A stretch of DNA of 6,869 nt from an uncultured Clostridia bacterium (GTDB lineage: Bacteria > Bacillota > Clostridia > Oscillospirales > Ruminococcaceae): contig CAMEQX010000072.1 in assembly GCA_945933905.1 (NCBI GenBank), positions 1 to 6,869 of the forward strand. The letters are read 5' to 3'. The notes beneath the pieces are model-generated. The model ran no database searches, had not been told where the DNA came from, and saw only the letters and a program-made list of their open reading frames with translations. A program made the position numbers and the translations under genes. Position 1 is the stretch's first letter, and each line of letters begins with the position of its first letter. Positions 1 to 6,666 of the stretch are shown piece after piece.

Positions 1-2
1 AG

Positions 3-1124
3 CAAGAGCTGATTGCCGAGAACAAAATCGATATCGAAAACGCGCGCAAAAACGGTATGTCCGAGGCGATGATTGACCGCCTTGAAATCAACGAAAAGCG
101 CATTGAAGCTATGGCTGAGGGCGTCGATAAGGTGATTTCGCTGGACGACCCCGTAGGCGAGATTATCGGCGGCGGCGAGCTTGCAAACGGGCTTCGCATC
201 GTGAAAAAGCGCGTTCCTATCGGCGTTATCGGAATTATTTTCGAGAGCCGACCGAATGTGACCGTTGACGCGGCGGCGCTTTGCTTTAAGGCGGGAAGCG
301 CGGTTATTCTGCGCGGCGGCTCGGACGCGATAAATTCAAACAAAGCGCTTGTAAATCTGATGAGGAAGGCGCTCGCTGAGGTTGGCGCAGAGGAAAACTG
401 CGTTCAGCTTGTCGAGGACACCTCCCACGAAACCGCAAACGAGATGATGCGGCTTAACAAGTACATCGACCTGCTTATCCCGCGCGGCAGCGGTCGGCTT
501 ATTCACGCGGTTATCGAGAACGCGACAATCCCCGTTATTCAGACGGGCGAGGGCAACTGCCACGTTTTTGTGGACGAAAGCGCGGATATCGAAACGGCGG
601 TGAATATCGTCGATAACGCGAAAACGCAGCGTCCTTCCGTGTGCAACGCAATCGAGAGCATTCTCGTTCACGAGAAAATCGCGAAGGAGTTCTTCGAGAA
701 GCTGAACGAGCGCTGGAACGGCAAGGTTGAGATTGTCGGCGACAGCAAAACCGCCGAGAATATCTCGGTTTCAAAAATCGCAGATGATACGGATTACCGC
801 ACGGAGTTCCTCGCGCTGAAGCTGTCGTCAAAGGTTGTGAAAAGCGTGGACGAGGCGATTGAGCATATCAACCGTTTCGGTACGGGACACAGCGAGTGCA
901 TTGTCACGGGTTCGCTTAAAAACGCCGAGAAATTCCAGAGGCTTGTCGACGCGGCGGCGGTTTATGTAAACGCGTCAACTCGCTTCACGGACGGATTTGA
1001 GTTCGGTCTGGGCGCGGAAATCGGCATCTCCACGCAAAAGCTGCACGCGAGAGGACCGATGGGGCTCAAGGAGCTCACAACATACAAGTATTTGATTAAC
1101 GGAGAGGGACAAATCAGAGGTTGA
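3..1124 (+). CDS. proA: Gamma-glutamyl phosphate reductase (glutamate-5-semialdehyde dehydrogenase), 5' partial
   Basis: This cytoplasmic enzyme performs the second step of proline synthesis: NADPH-dependent reduction of gamma-glutamyl phosphate to glutamate-5-semialdehyde. The frame is open from base 3, and the residues before the first ATG (base 57) already match the family (an N-A-R-K-N-G-M-S-E-A-type segment), so ATG 57 is internal and the true start is upstream of the window. About 373 residues are visible against a usual length of roughly 415, so some 40 are missing. Family hallmarks seen are FESRPNVTVDAA (240-275), the PRGSGRLI stretch (from about 480), and SVCNAIES, in which the cysteine codon at 642-644 is the expected catalytic nucleophile. 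The C-terminal part includes the typical LHARGPMGL segment. The family's proB partner may lie upstream but is not visible. The gene ends in TGA, 3 bases before the next start. Confidence 0.97.
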   Translation, partial: QELIAENKIDIENARKNGMSEAMIDRLEINEKRIEAMAEGVDKVISLDDPVGEIIGGGELANGLRIVKKRVPIGVIGIIFESRPNVTVDAAALCFKAGSAVILRGGSDAINSNKALVNLMRKALAEVGAEENCVQLVEDTSHETANEMMRLNKYIDLLIPRGSGRLIHAVIENATIPVIQTGEGNCHVFVDESADIETAVNIVDNAKTQRPSVCNAIESILVHEKIAKEFFEKLNERWNGKVEIVGDSKTAENISVSKIADDTDYRTEFLALKLSSKVVKSVDEAIEHINRFGTGHSECIVTGSLKNAEKFQRLVDAAAVYVNASTRFTDGFEFGLGAEIGISTQKLHARGPMGLKELTTYKYLINGEGQIRG

Positions 1125-1127
1125 TTT

Positions 1128-1994
1128 ATGTCGAAAAAGAATAAAAAAAATCGCGCCGACGAGATTAGAGAGGAACTTCTAAAGCCCGACGACACGCTGA
1201 CCTATCGGCGCGAGGAAAAAAGAAGAACAAGCGAAAATGTGCTTGACGAGCTTTTCGGAGAGCTCGGCGCGCAGACGGAAATCGAAGAGGATATCGCCGA
1301 CCTCGGCACTGAAGAGGACGACGGAACGATTGTCGCGGATAACCCCGTAAGGCATAGATTTTTCTTCGGATTTGCGATTTTCGTGGTGATTATGGCGATT
1401 ATCGGAATGGTGGCGTCTGTTCGGTTTGTGGTGACCGGAATAGGAAGTCTTATGGACAACACCTCGCTGAAGGAAGAATTCACGGGATTTATTCTGCCTG
1501 TTGTAGCAAACGATATCGCGCCGTTTTCAAATGAAAAGGATATCTCTCACTCGGCAAAGGTCGGCTGCGCGGTGTGGAACATTCTGCTCAACAAGGATAT
1601 TTCGGGCTACAAAAAAACGCCCGACGGCGAGCTGCTGATACCCGAATATGACGTGGGCGTTTCCTGTAAGGAGCTTTTCGGGACAAATTCCGAGATTATT
1701 CATCAGTCAACGGGTACGGCGGACACGCGCTTTATTTACAGCGAACAAAACCACACCTATACCTGTTCCTATAATATGCGCTATTTGAGCTACGCGCCGG
1801 GTATTGCGAATATGGAGCAAAACGGCGGAATTTTCACGCTGACGGTTGAATATTACCCGCCGTCGATAAGCGTGGTTTCGCAGAATATCGGTATCCAAAG
1901 CGAGCCCGAAAAGACAATGACCTACACAATCTGGCGCGACAACGGCAAAAACACGCTGATGTCGGTTAAGGAAATTCAGAAAGAAACAGAATAA
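1128..1994 (+). CDS. Hypothetical single-pass membrane protein with extracytoplasmic domain
   Basis: I do not recognise this 288-residue protein. Residues 1-75 are highly charged: a lysine-rich start, then an acidic stretch at about 50-68. One hydrophobic segment follows at about 78-105 and fits a single membrane helix. The positively charged residues just before it (RHR, 75-77) suggest the N-terminus is cytoplasmic. Residues 106-288 would then form an extracytoplasmic domain containing three cysteines (147, 180, 213) and a beta-rich, tyrosine-rich C-terminal half. The start is supported by AGAGG at 1116-1120, seven bases before the ATG and overlapping the end of proA. The gene is only 3 bases from proA and 22 bases from the lipoprotein gene downstream, so all three are probably cotranscribed. 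A role at the cell envelope alongside the lipoprotein is inference from location only. Coding quality resembles that of the neighbouring genes. Confidence 0.85.
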   Translation: MSKKNKKNRADEIREELLKPDDTLTYRREEKRRTSENVLDELFGELGAQTEIEEDIADLGTEEDDGTIVADNPVRHRFFFGFAIFVVIMAIIGMVASVRFVVTGIGSLMDNTSLKEEFTGFILPVVANDIAPFSNEKDISHSAKVGCAVWNILLNKDISGYKKTPDGELLIPEYDVGVSCKELFGTNSEIIHQSTGTADTRFIYSEQNHTYTCSYNMRYLSYAPGIANMEQNGGIFTLTVEYYPPSISVVSQNIGIQSEPEKTMTYTIWRDNGKNTLMSVKEIQKETE

Positions 1995-2003
1995 AAGCAT
2001 TTT

Positions 2004-2010
2004 AGGAGGA
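2004..2010 (+). promoter_or_regulatory. Strong ribosome binding site of the lipoprotein gene
   Basis: AGGAGGA lies six bases upstream of ATG 2017, in the 22-base gap after the preceding stop. It is one of the two strongest Shine-Dalgarno sequences in the window and fixes the start, which also gives a well-formed signal peptide. Confidence 0.85.
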
Positions 2011-2016
2011 AGAAAA

Positions 2017-3318
2017 ATGAAGCTTGGCTTTAAGAAAATTGCGGCGGCTGTCACGGCGGCGGTTGTTGCCGTATCAATGTGCGGCTGTATGGACAACGGA
2101 AAAATTATGACCGTTGACGGAATGGAAATCAACAACGGCGTTTATCTCTATTATCAGCAGTCGGCTTATTCCGACGCGCAGAGCGCAATCAAGGCTGCTC
2201 AACAGGAGGAGCTCGACAAGCTTGCCGATAATATTGTAAACGATACTTCTTCGGAAAGCACGGAAAGCTCGAGTTCATCAAGCTCGTCGAGTTCATCAAG
2301 CTCGTCGAGTTCATCAAGCTCCTTCAACTATTTCTCGACAACGATTGACGGAAAATCCACATCGCAGTGGGTTAAAGACGAAACTCTCCGCCTTGTAAAG
2401 CAGTTTGTCGGAGTTCAGAGATTGTGCGAGCAAAAGGGAATTTCACTCGAACAGAGCGAAATCGACGAAATCTCGGCTCAGGTTAAGAGCGTTTGGGAGG
2501 ATTCAAATTATTATATCCAGTACTTCTACGGGACTGACACCGCGGGACAATACTACGAATCAAACGGTATCGGCCGCGATTCCTACAAACAAATCATTAC
2601 CACAAGCACGCTCAAGGACAAGCTTTTCTCCAAGCTCTATGACAAGGACGGCGAAATGCCTGTTCCCGAGGAGGAGCTGAGCAAGTTCACAAAGGAAAAC
2701 TACGCTTGCTCGTATATTCTCGAGGTTCCCTTTGAGGACGCAGAGGGCAACGAGCTCACCTCCGACAGTGACAAAAAGGCTGTCGAGGACTATGCAAAGG
2801 AGCTTGCAAACCGCATTTCAAAAGGCGACAGCATAGTTGACGTTCAGTATGACTTTGACCTGAAAAAAGAGCGCGAAAGCTCAAAAATTCAGATTGAAGA
2901 ATACTACGACAAAACTCCCGTCGAGGGCAAAACAAAGGAAGAATATGTCGCGGAGGAACTCGCAAAGCTTGATGTTGACAAGGCTGAAAACGAGGAGGAG
3001 CTTCTGAAGTATTATCAGAAGAACACCACTTCTATCGATAAAGAGGTTATCGATTTCCTGTTCAGCGCAAAGGACGACGGAAAAGCCGCAACGCTCAAGG
3101 CTGACGACAAGGTTTATGTCATCGCGCGTTTTGACGTTTCCACAAGAACAGATTGGCTTGAAGGCAGCCGCACTTCCCTTCTGATGAATTTGAAGGGCGA
3201 GGATTATGAGAATTATCTTGATGAATTTTCGGCAAATCTCAGCGTAACCGAAAACTCCTACCTCGTTGACACAAAGTACAAGCCCGAGCGTCTTGAAAGC
3301 ACGTCTGCGGCGAACTGA
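2017..3318 (+). CDS. SurA/PrsA-like (foldase-type) lipoprotein with poly-serine insert
   Basis: This 433-residue protein is predicted to be an exported lipoprotein. It has a basic N-terminus (KLGFKK), a hydrophobic core, and a Met-Cys-Gly-Cys lipobox; Cys24 is the likelier lipidated residue, with Cys22 as the alternative. Residues 29-46 (KIMTVDGMEINNGVYLYY) resemble the start of SurA/PrsA N-terminal chaperone domains (A-x-V-N-G-x-x-I). A run of 19 serines (84-102) interrupts that region and is followed by a helical stretch to about 215. Residues 229-280 (CSYILEVPFE..., then a helix and KGDSIVDV) loosely resemble a parvulin prolyl isomerase fold, and residues 364-373 (DDKVYVIARF) resemble its closing strand. 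I cannot point to intact parvulin catalytic residues, and the segment between is charged and unusual. A secretion foldase or a non-catalytic chaperone is therefore inferred. Its neighbours are a membrane protein upstream and an ABC-F gene 5 bases downstream. Confidence 0.75.
   Translation: MKLGFKKIAAAVTAAVVAVSMCGCMDNGKIMTVDGMEINNGVYLYYQQSAYSDAQSAIKAAQQEELDKLADNIVNDTSSESTESSSSSSSSSSSSSSSSSSSFNYFSTTIDGKSTSQWVKDETLRLVKQFVGVQRLCEQKGISLEQSEIDEISAQVKSVWEDSNYYIQYFYGTDTAGQYYESNGIGRDSYKQIITTSTLKDKLFSKLYDKDGEMPVPEEELSKFTKENYACSYILEVPFEDAEGNELTSDSDKKAVEDYAKELANRISKGDSIVDVQYDFDLKKERESSKIQIEEYYDKTPVEGKTKEEYVAEELAKLDVDKAENEEELLKYYQKNTTSIDKEVIDFLFSAKDDGKAATLKADDKVYVIARFDVSTRTDWLEGSRTSLLMNLKGEDYENYLDEFSANLSVTENSYLVDTKYKPERLESTSAAN
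2266..2322 (+). repeat. 18-bp tandem repeat encoding poly-serine
   Basis: The unit AGCTCGTCGAGTTCATCA occurs in perfect copies at 2281-2298 and 2299-2316. It is preceded by a 15-base version lacking one TCG (2266-2280) and followed by the first bases of another unit (2317-2321). Together these encode serines 84-102. Every unit length is a multiple of three, so gain or loss of copies would change linker length without breaking the frame. Flanking codons (TCTTCGGAAAGCACGGAAAGC) show an older Ser/Glu/Thr-rich linker from which the repeat probably expanded. Confidence 0.9.
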
Positions 3319-3323
3319 TTGAA

Positions 3324-5228
3324 ATGTTACTGATGAGTTTAAGCGGCGTTTCGATGTCCTTCGCGGACAGAACGCTGTTCTCGGACGCAACGTTCGAGAT
3401 TTACGATAAAGACAAAATCGGCTTTGTCGGGGTGAACGGAAGCGGAAAAACCACGCTTCTGCGGCTGATTAAGGGCGAGCTCACCTCGGACAGCGGCGAT
3501 ATTCATATTGCCGGCGGAATAAAAATCGGCTTTATGGAGCAGTTTGCCTGCAAGGACAGCGAAAAAACGCTTTATGACGAGGCTTTGACGGTTTTCTCGG
3601 AGCTTGAGGATATGGAGCTTGAGCTGGAGCAAATCCACGACAAAATCGACTTCGGCGACCACTCGCTTGAAACAATCGAGCGCCAAACGCGGCTTTCCGA
3701 GCAGTTTGAGCGCGAGGGCGGCTTAACCTACAAAAGCAGAACTGCTGCGGCGCTTTGCGGACTGGGTTTCTCGGAGAAGGATTTTTCGCTGAAAACCTCG
3801 GTTCTGAGCGGCGGGCAGCGCTCAAAATTACAGCTTGCAAAGCTGCTGCTCTCGGGCGCGGACTTGCTTCTGCTTGACGAGCCGACAAACCATTTGGATA
3901 TCGAGAGCGTGGAGTGGCTGGAGAAGTTCCTCGGGGACTATCGCGGAGCTTATCTCGTTATCTCGCACGACCGCTATTTCCTCGACAAAACAACCGAGCG
4001 CACGATTGAGCTGGAAAACGGACACGTCCGCGATTACAAGGGCAACTACTCGCGGTTTCTCGAACTGAAAGCCGAGTACCTTGAACGCGCGCAGAAGGAA
4101 TATGACGCGGCGATGAAGGAAATCAACCGCGTTGAAGGCATCATCGAGCAGCAAAAACGCTGGAATCAGGCGCACAACTACGTCACGATTGCCTCGAAGC
4201 AAAAGCAGATTGACCGAATTGCCCAAAATCTCGAAAAGCCCGAGGACGCTCCCGACGCGATAAAATTCTCGTTCAAGAGCGCGGACGGCTGCGGAAACGA
4301 CGTGCTTACGGCGAGAAATCTGGCGCTGTCGTTTGATGAAAAGCAGCTTTTTTCGGGCGTTAACCTTGAGATAAAAAAGGGCGAGCGCGTTTTCCTTTTA
4401 GGCGGAAACGGCTGCGGAAAAACCTCGCTGTTCAGGATTTTGACCGGTGAATACAGCGCGGATTGCGGTGAATTCAGGTTCGGTTCGCGGGTGCAGACGG
4501 GCTATTTCGACCAGTCGCAGCGCGGGCTTCACGAGGAAAAAACCGCATTCAGCGAAATCCACGACGAGTACCCGAGAATGACGGAAACCGCTGTACGAAC
4601 GGCGCTGGCTTCGTTTTTGTTCAAGGGCGACGACGTGTTCAAAAAAATCTCGGAGCTTTCGGGCGGTGAGCGCGCAAGAGTTGCGCTGCTGAAGCTGATG
4701 CTGTCGGGCGCGAATTTCCTGCTGCTCGACGAGCCGACAAACCACCTCGATATCTCGTCCTGCGAAGCGCTTGAAAACGCGCTTTTGAACTACGACGGCA
4801 CGCTTTTCATCATAAGTCACGACCGTTATCTGATAAACAAGCTGGCGGACAGAGTTTACAAGCTGAACAAAACGGGCGCGGAGAATTATCTCGGAAACTA
4901 CGACTATTATCTCGAAAAATCGGCGGAAATTGCACCGAAAATTGAGGAGAAAAAGCCGAAAAAATCCGAGAACGCGCTTGATTACAAGCAGAAAAAAGAG
5001 CGCGAGTCCGAGCGGCGAAAGCTGAATACTCGGGTTAATCGGCTTGAAGCGGAAATCGAGGAGCTTGACGCGAAGATAAACGAGCTGAACGCGGCGCTGA
5101 GCGAGCTTTCGGATTATCAGAAGGCGCTTGAGATGTCCGAGGAGCTTGAGGAAATCCGCAAGCGTCAGGAAGCCGCGATGGAAGAATGGGAAGCGGCAAC
5201 GGCGGCTTTGGAGGAGTTCGATGACTAA
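3324..5228 (+). CDS. ABC-F family ATPase (Uup/YdiF/YfmR-like), ribosome-associated
   Basis: This soluble protein of 634 residues has two ABC ATPase domains and no membrane segment, as in ABC-F translation factors that bind the ribosomal E site. Domain 1 has Walker A GVNGSGKTT (36-44), signature LSGGQ (161-165), Walker B LLLLDEP (181-187, catalytic Glu186) and H-loop His215. The interdomain linker (about 250-305), charged and helical with QQKRWNQAHNY, is the expected tRNA-contacting arm. Domain 2 has Walker A GGNGCGKTS (360-368), signature LSGGE (445-449), Walker B FLLLDEP (465-471, Glu470) and His499. Residues about 555-632 form a Lys/Glu-rich coiled coil like the C-terminal domain of Uup-type members. 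All catalytic residues are present. ATG 3324 gives a normal first beta strand, though no good Shine-Dalgarno precedes it; ATG 3333 is the alternative. Translational coupling to the gene 5 bases upstream is likely. The subfamily, and whether it serves housekeeping or antibiotic resistance, cannot be decided by eye. Confidence 0.95.
   Translation: MLLMSLSGVSMSFADRTLFSDATFEIYDKDKIGFVGVNGSGKTTLLRLIKGELTSDSGDIHIAGGIKIGFMEQFACKDSEKTLYDEALTVFSELEDMELELEQIHDKIDFGDHSLETIERQTRLSEQFEREGGLTYKSRTAAALCGLGFSEKDFSLKTSVLSGGQRSKLQLAKLLLSGADLLLLDEPTNHLDIESVEWLEKFLGDYRGAYLVISHDRYFLDKTTERTIELENGHVRDYKGNYSRFLELKAEYLERAQKEYDAAMKEINRVEGIIEQQKRWNQAHNYVTIASKQKQIDRIAQNLEKPEDAPDAIKFSFKSADGCGNDVLTARNLALSFDEKQLFSGVNLEIKKGERVFLLGGNGCGKTSLFRILTGEYSADCGEFRFGSRVQTGYFDQSQRGLHEEKTAFSEIHDEYPRMTETAVRTALASFLFKGDDVFKKISELSGGERARVALLKLMLSGANFLLLDEPTNHLDISSCEALENALLNYDGTLFIISHDRYLINKLADRVYKLNKTGAENYLGNYDYYLEKSAEIAPKIEEKKPKKSENALDYKQKKERESERRKLNTRVNRLEAEIEELDAKINELNAALSELSDYQKALEMSEELEEIRKRQEAAMEEWEAATAALEEFDD
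5210..5216 (+). promoter_or_regulatory. Ribosome binding site inside the ABC-F gene, setting the next start
   Basis: GGAGGAG sits four bases before ATG 5221, within the last codons of the ABC-F gene. It supports a start at 5221 rather than the in-frame ATG at 5128, and fits translational coupling across the 8-base overlap. Confidence 0.75.
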
Positions 5229-5553
5229 ACAAATCAAGGCTTATCTCGCGCTTCTGGAGCAGTTTTTCTCGGTTGAACACGAAGCCGAGGAGCTGCTGAA
5301 AATGCGCGCGGAGCTGCTTCAGCGGATTGCGTTTTATCAGCACGAGCGGCTGGTTCACCTTTTGGTGACGCTGTTTTTCGCGGTGTTTTTCCTGATATCG
5401 CTTGCACTCACGCTCACCGTGGGCGGCTGGGGCGCGATTACCCTCACGATACTGTTTCTCGGGCTGCTTGTGCCGTACATAAAGCACTACTATTTTCTCG
5501 AAAATTCCGTGCAGAAAATGTACACATATTACTACAAAATCGAAAAGCTTTAA
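5221..5553 (+). CDS. Small two-helix membrane protein, unknown function
   Basis: I do not recognise this 110-residue protein. Residues 1-44 form an amphipathic, Glu/Leu-rich helix likely to be a short coiled coil (EHEAEELLKMRAELLQRI). Two hydrophobic segments follow, at about 45-66 and 70-87, separated by a Gly-Gly-Trp-Gly turn, so it should be a membrane hairpin with both ends on the same side. The C-terminal tail (88-110) is rich in Tyr and Lys. The start at 5221 overlaps the ABC-F stop by 8 bases and has a good ribosome binding site. The frame extends upstream to an ATG at 5128, but that would put 31 Arg/Lys/Ser-rich residues, read out of frame from ABC-F coding sequence, ahead of the protein. 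As the last gene before a terminator and tightly coupled to the ABC-F gene, it is probably made together with it. A functional link is unproven. Confidence 0.85.
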   Translation: MTKQIKAYLALLEQFFSVEHEAEELLKMRAELLQRIAFYQHERLVHLLVTLFFAVFFLISLALTLTVGGWGAITLTILFLGLLVPYIKHYYFLENSVQKMYTYYYKIEKL

Positions 5554-5559
5554 CCGGCT

Positions 5560-5594
5560 CTCCCCTATTTTTTACATAGGGGAGCTAATTTTTT
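5560..5594 (+). terminator. Intrinsic (Rho-independent) terminator of the proA-to-membrane-protein unit
   Basis: The arms CTCCCCTAT (5560-5568) and ATAGGGGAG (5576-5584) pair perfectly over nine bases with a seven-base loop. They are followed four bases later by a run of six T (5589-5594). It lies 6 bases after the TAA of the last gene, in the right orientation to end the upstream operon. Confidence 0.92.
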
Positions 5595-5595
5595 A

Positions 5596-5657
5596 TTGAC
5601 TTTTGGGAAAAAGTGTTGTATAATAAAAATAACGGAATTTTTCAATTCGGAAAGGAG
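5596..5657 (+). promoter_or_regulatory. Sigma-A-type promoter and leader of the SPFH gene
   Basis: The -35 box TTGACT (5596-5601) and the -10 box TATAAT (5619-5624) are separated by exactly 17 bases, a near-consensus housekeeping promoter. Transcription should start near 5631, leaving a leader of about 35 bases. The ribosome binding site AAAGGAG (5651-5657) ends eight bases before ATG 5666. The promoter begins two bases after the T-run of the preceding terminator. I see no obvious operator repeat. The strength of these signals suggests the gene is, or recently was, well expressed. Confidence 0.88.
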
Positions 5658-5665
5658 TTTTCACA

Positions 5666-6130
5666 ATGGGTTTATTAAAAGCAGGCATAGGCGCTCTTTC
5701 GGGAGTTCTCGCGGATTCTTGGAGAGATTATTTTTATTGTGACGCATTAAGCTCGGACATTCTCGCGGCGCGCGGCTTCAAAAAGGTTGACAAGAGAAGC
5801 TCCAACACCAAAGGCTCCGACAACGTAATCTCAAACGGCTCTATTATTAACGTAAACGAGGGACAGTGCGTTCTTATCGTTGATAACGGCAAGGTTGCGG
5901 AAATTTGTGCAGAAGCGGGAGAATTCGTGTATGACCAGTCCAGCGAGCCTTCCATTTTCTACGGAAATCTCGGCGACTCGATTATGCAGACCTTCAAGGA
6001 AATCGGCAAGCGCTTTACATTCGGCGGCTCTGCGCCCGTTGACCAGAGAGTTTATTTTATCAACACCAAGGAAATTATGAGCAACCGCTACGGCACGACC
6101 AGCCCTATTCCTTTCCGCGTTGTTGACTAG
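5666..6130 (+). CDS. N-terminal fragment of the SPFH protein (154 residues, if TAG is a real stop)
   Basis: If the TAG is obeyed, this is the only product with a proper promoter, ribosome binding site and ATG. It covers the family's N-terminal region: a short amphipathic start (MGLLKAGIGALSGVLADSW) likely to touch the membrane, a DNVISNGSIINVNEGQCVLIV strand region at about 52-72 typical of the start of YdjI-like SPFH domains, and RVYFINTKEIMSNRYGTTSPIPF (128-150). It stops inside the SPFH fold (RVVD, then stop), so a stable working domain is unlikely. The remainder could only start internally, for example at TTG 6203, which has no good ribosome binding site. Confidence 0.7.
   Translation: MGLLKAGIGALSGVLADSWRDYFYCDALSSDILAARGFKKVDKRSSNTKGSDNVISNGSIINVNEGQCVLIVDNGKVAEICAEAGEFVYDQSSEPSIFYGNLGDSIMQTFKEIGKRFTFGGSAPVDQRVYFINTKEIMSNRYGTTSPIPFRVVD
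6128..6130 (+). other. Premature in-frame TAG in the SPFH gene
   Basis: TAG falls between RVVD and NIGLDIDVS, with unbroken family-like sequence on both sides in the same frame. A single base change from a sense codon such as AAG, CAG or GAG would create it. The other five genes here end in TGA or TAA, never TAG. Confidence 0.85.
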
Positions 6131-6647
6131 AATATCGGTCTTGATATAGACGTTTCGCTGCGCTGCAACGGCGAATATTCTTACAGAATTGTAAACCCGA
6201 TTTTGTTCTTCACAAACGTTTGCGCGAATTTCACGGATACCTTCAACAGAAGCAATATCGACAGTATGCTGAAAAGCGAGATTATAAGCGCGCTTCAGCC
6301 CGCTTTGGGCAAGCTCTCGGATATCGGCGTCAGACCGAGCGCTCTCCCCTCTCACACCCTCGAAATCTGCGACTCGCTCAACGAGCAGCTCTCGCAGAAA
6401 TGGGGCGGACTTCGCGGTATCACGATTAGTTCGTTTAATATGAACGCTCCGTCCATTCCGCCTGAGGACCAGGAGATGATTAAGCAGCTTCAGAGAACCG
6501 CGGTTATGCGTGATCCCGGAATGGCTGCCGCGAACCTGTCGATGTCTCAGGGTGACGCGATGAAGATTGCTGCCGGCAACTCAGGCGGCGCTATGATGGG
6601 CTTTAGGGGAATGAATATGGCTCAGCAGAACGGCGGAATGAACGCGC

Positions 6648-6650
6648 AAA
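6648..6650 (+). other. Probable one-base deletion (frameshift) in the SPFH gene
   Basis: Up to here the frame reads GGMNAQ. Continuing in that frame gives low-complexity Arg/Ala-rich residues to a TGA at 6794-6796, whereas the frame one base back reads KPAANEWTCSCGAKN and then the zinc ribbons. Restoring one A to the AAA run (CAAAG to CAAAAG) would join them as AQKPAANEWTC. The downstream frame is closed by a TAG at 6604-6606, so the shift must lie after that point. Confidence 0.8.
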
Positions 6651-6666
6651 GCCCGCTGCAAACGAG

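Noticed and set aside
57..1124. ATG 57 as the true start of proA
   Set aside because: The frame is open to the window edge and the upstream residues match the ProA family, so this methionine is internal.
2266..2322. Short repeats as a possible CRISPR array
   Set aside because: The copies are directly adjacent with no spacers, in frame within a coding gene, and encode only serine.
2405..2680. 91-codon + strand open frame within the lipoprotein gene
   Set aside because: It is an out-of-frame shadow of the lipoprotein coding sequence, rich in Arg and Ser with no family features.
3876..4760. Near-identical DNA around the two Walker B motifs as a mobile repeat
   Set aside because: It reflects the two homologous ATPase domains of one ABC-F protein, both encoding LLLDEPTNHLDI.
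5128..5220. Upstream ATG that would extend the small membrane protein by 31 residues
   Set aside because: The added residues are Arg/Lys/Ser-rich out-of-frame readings of ABC-F coding sequence, while ATG 5221 has a proper ribosome binding site and a sensible protein start.
4398..5237. 279-codon open frame on the minus strand opposite the ABC-F gene
   Set aside because: It lies entirely opposite a certain ABC-F coding region, lacks recognisable motifs, and is explained by the codon bias of the + strand gene. The same applies to the other minus-strand open frames across the window.
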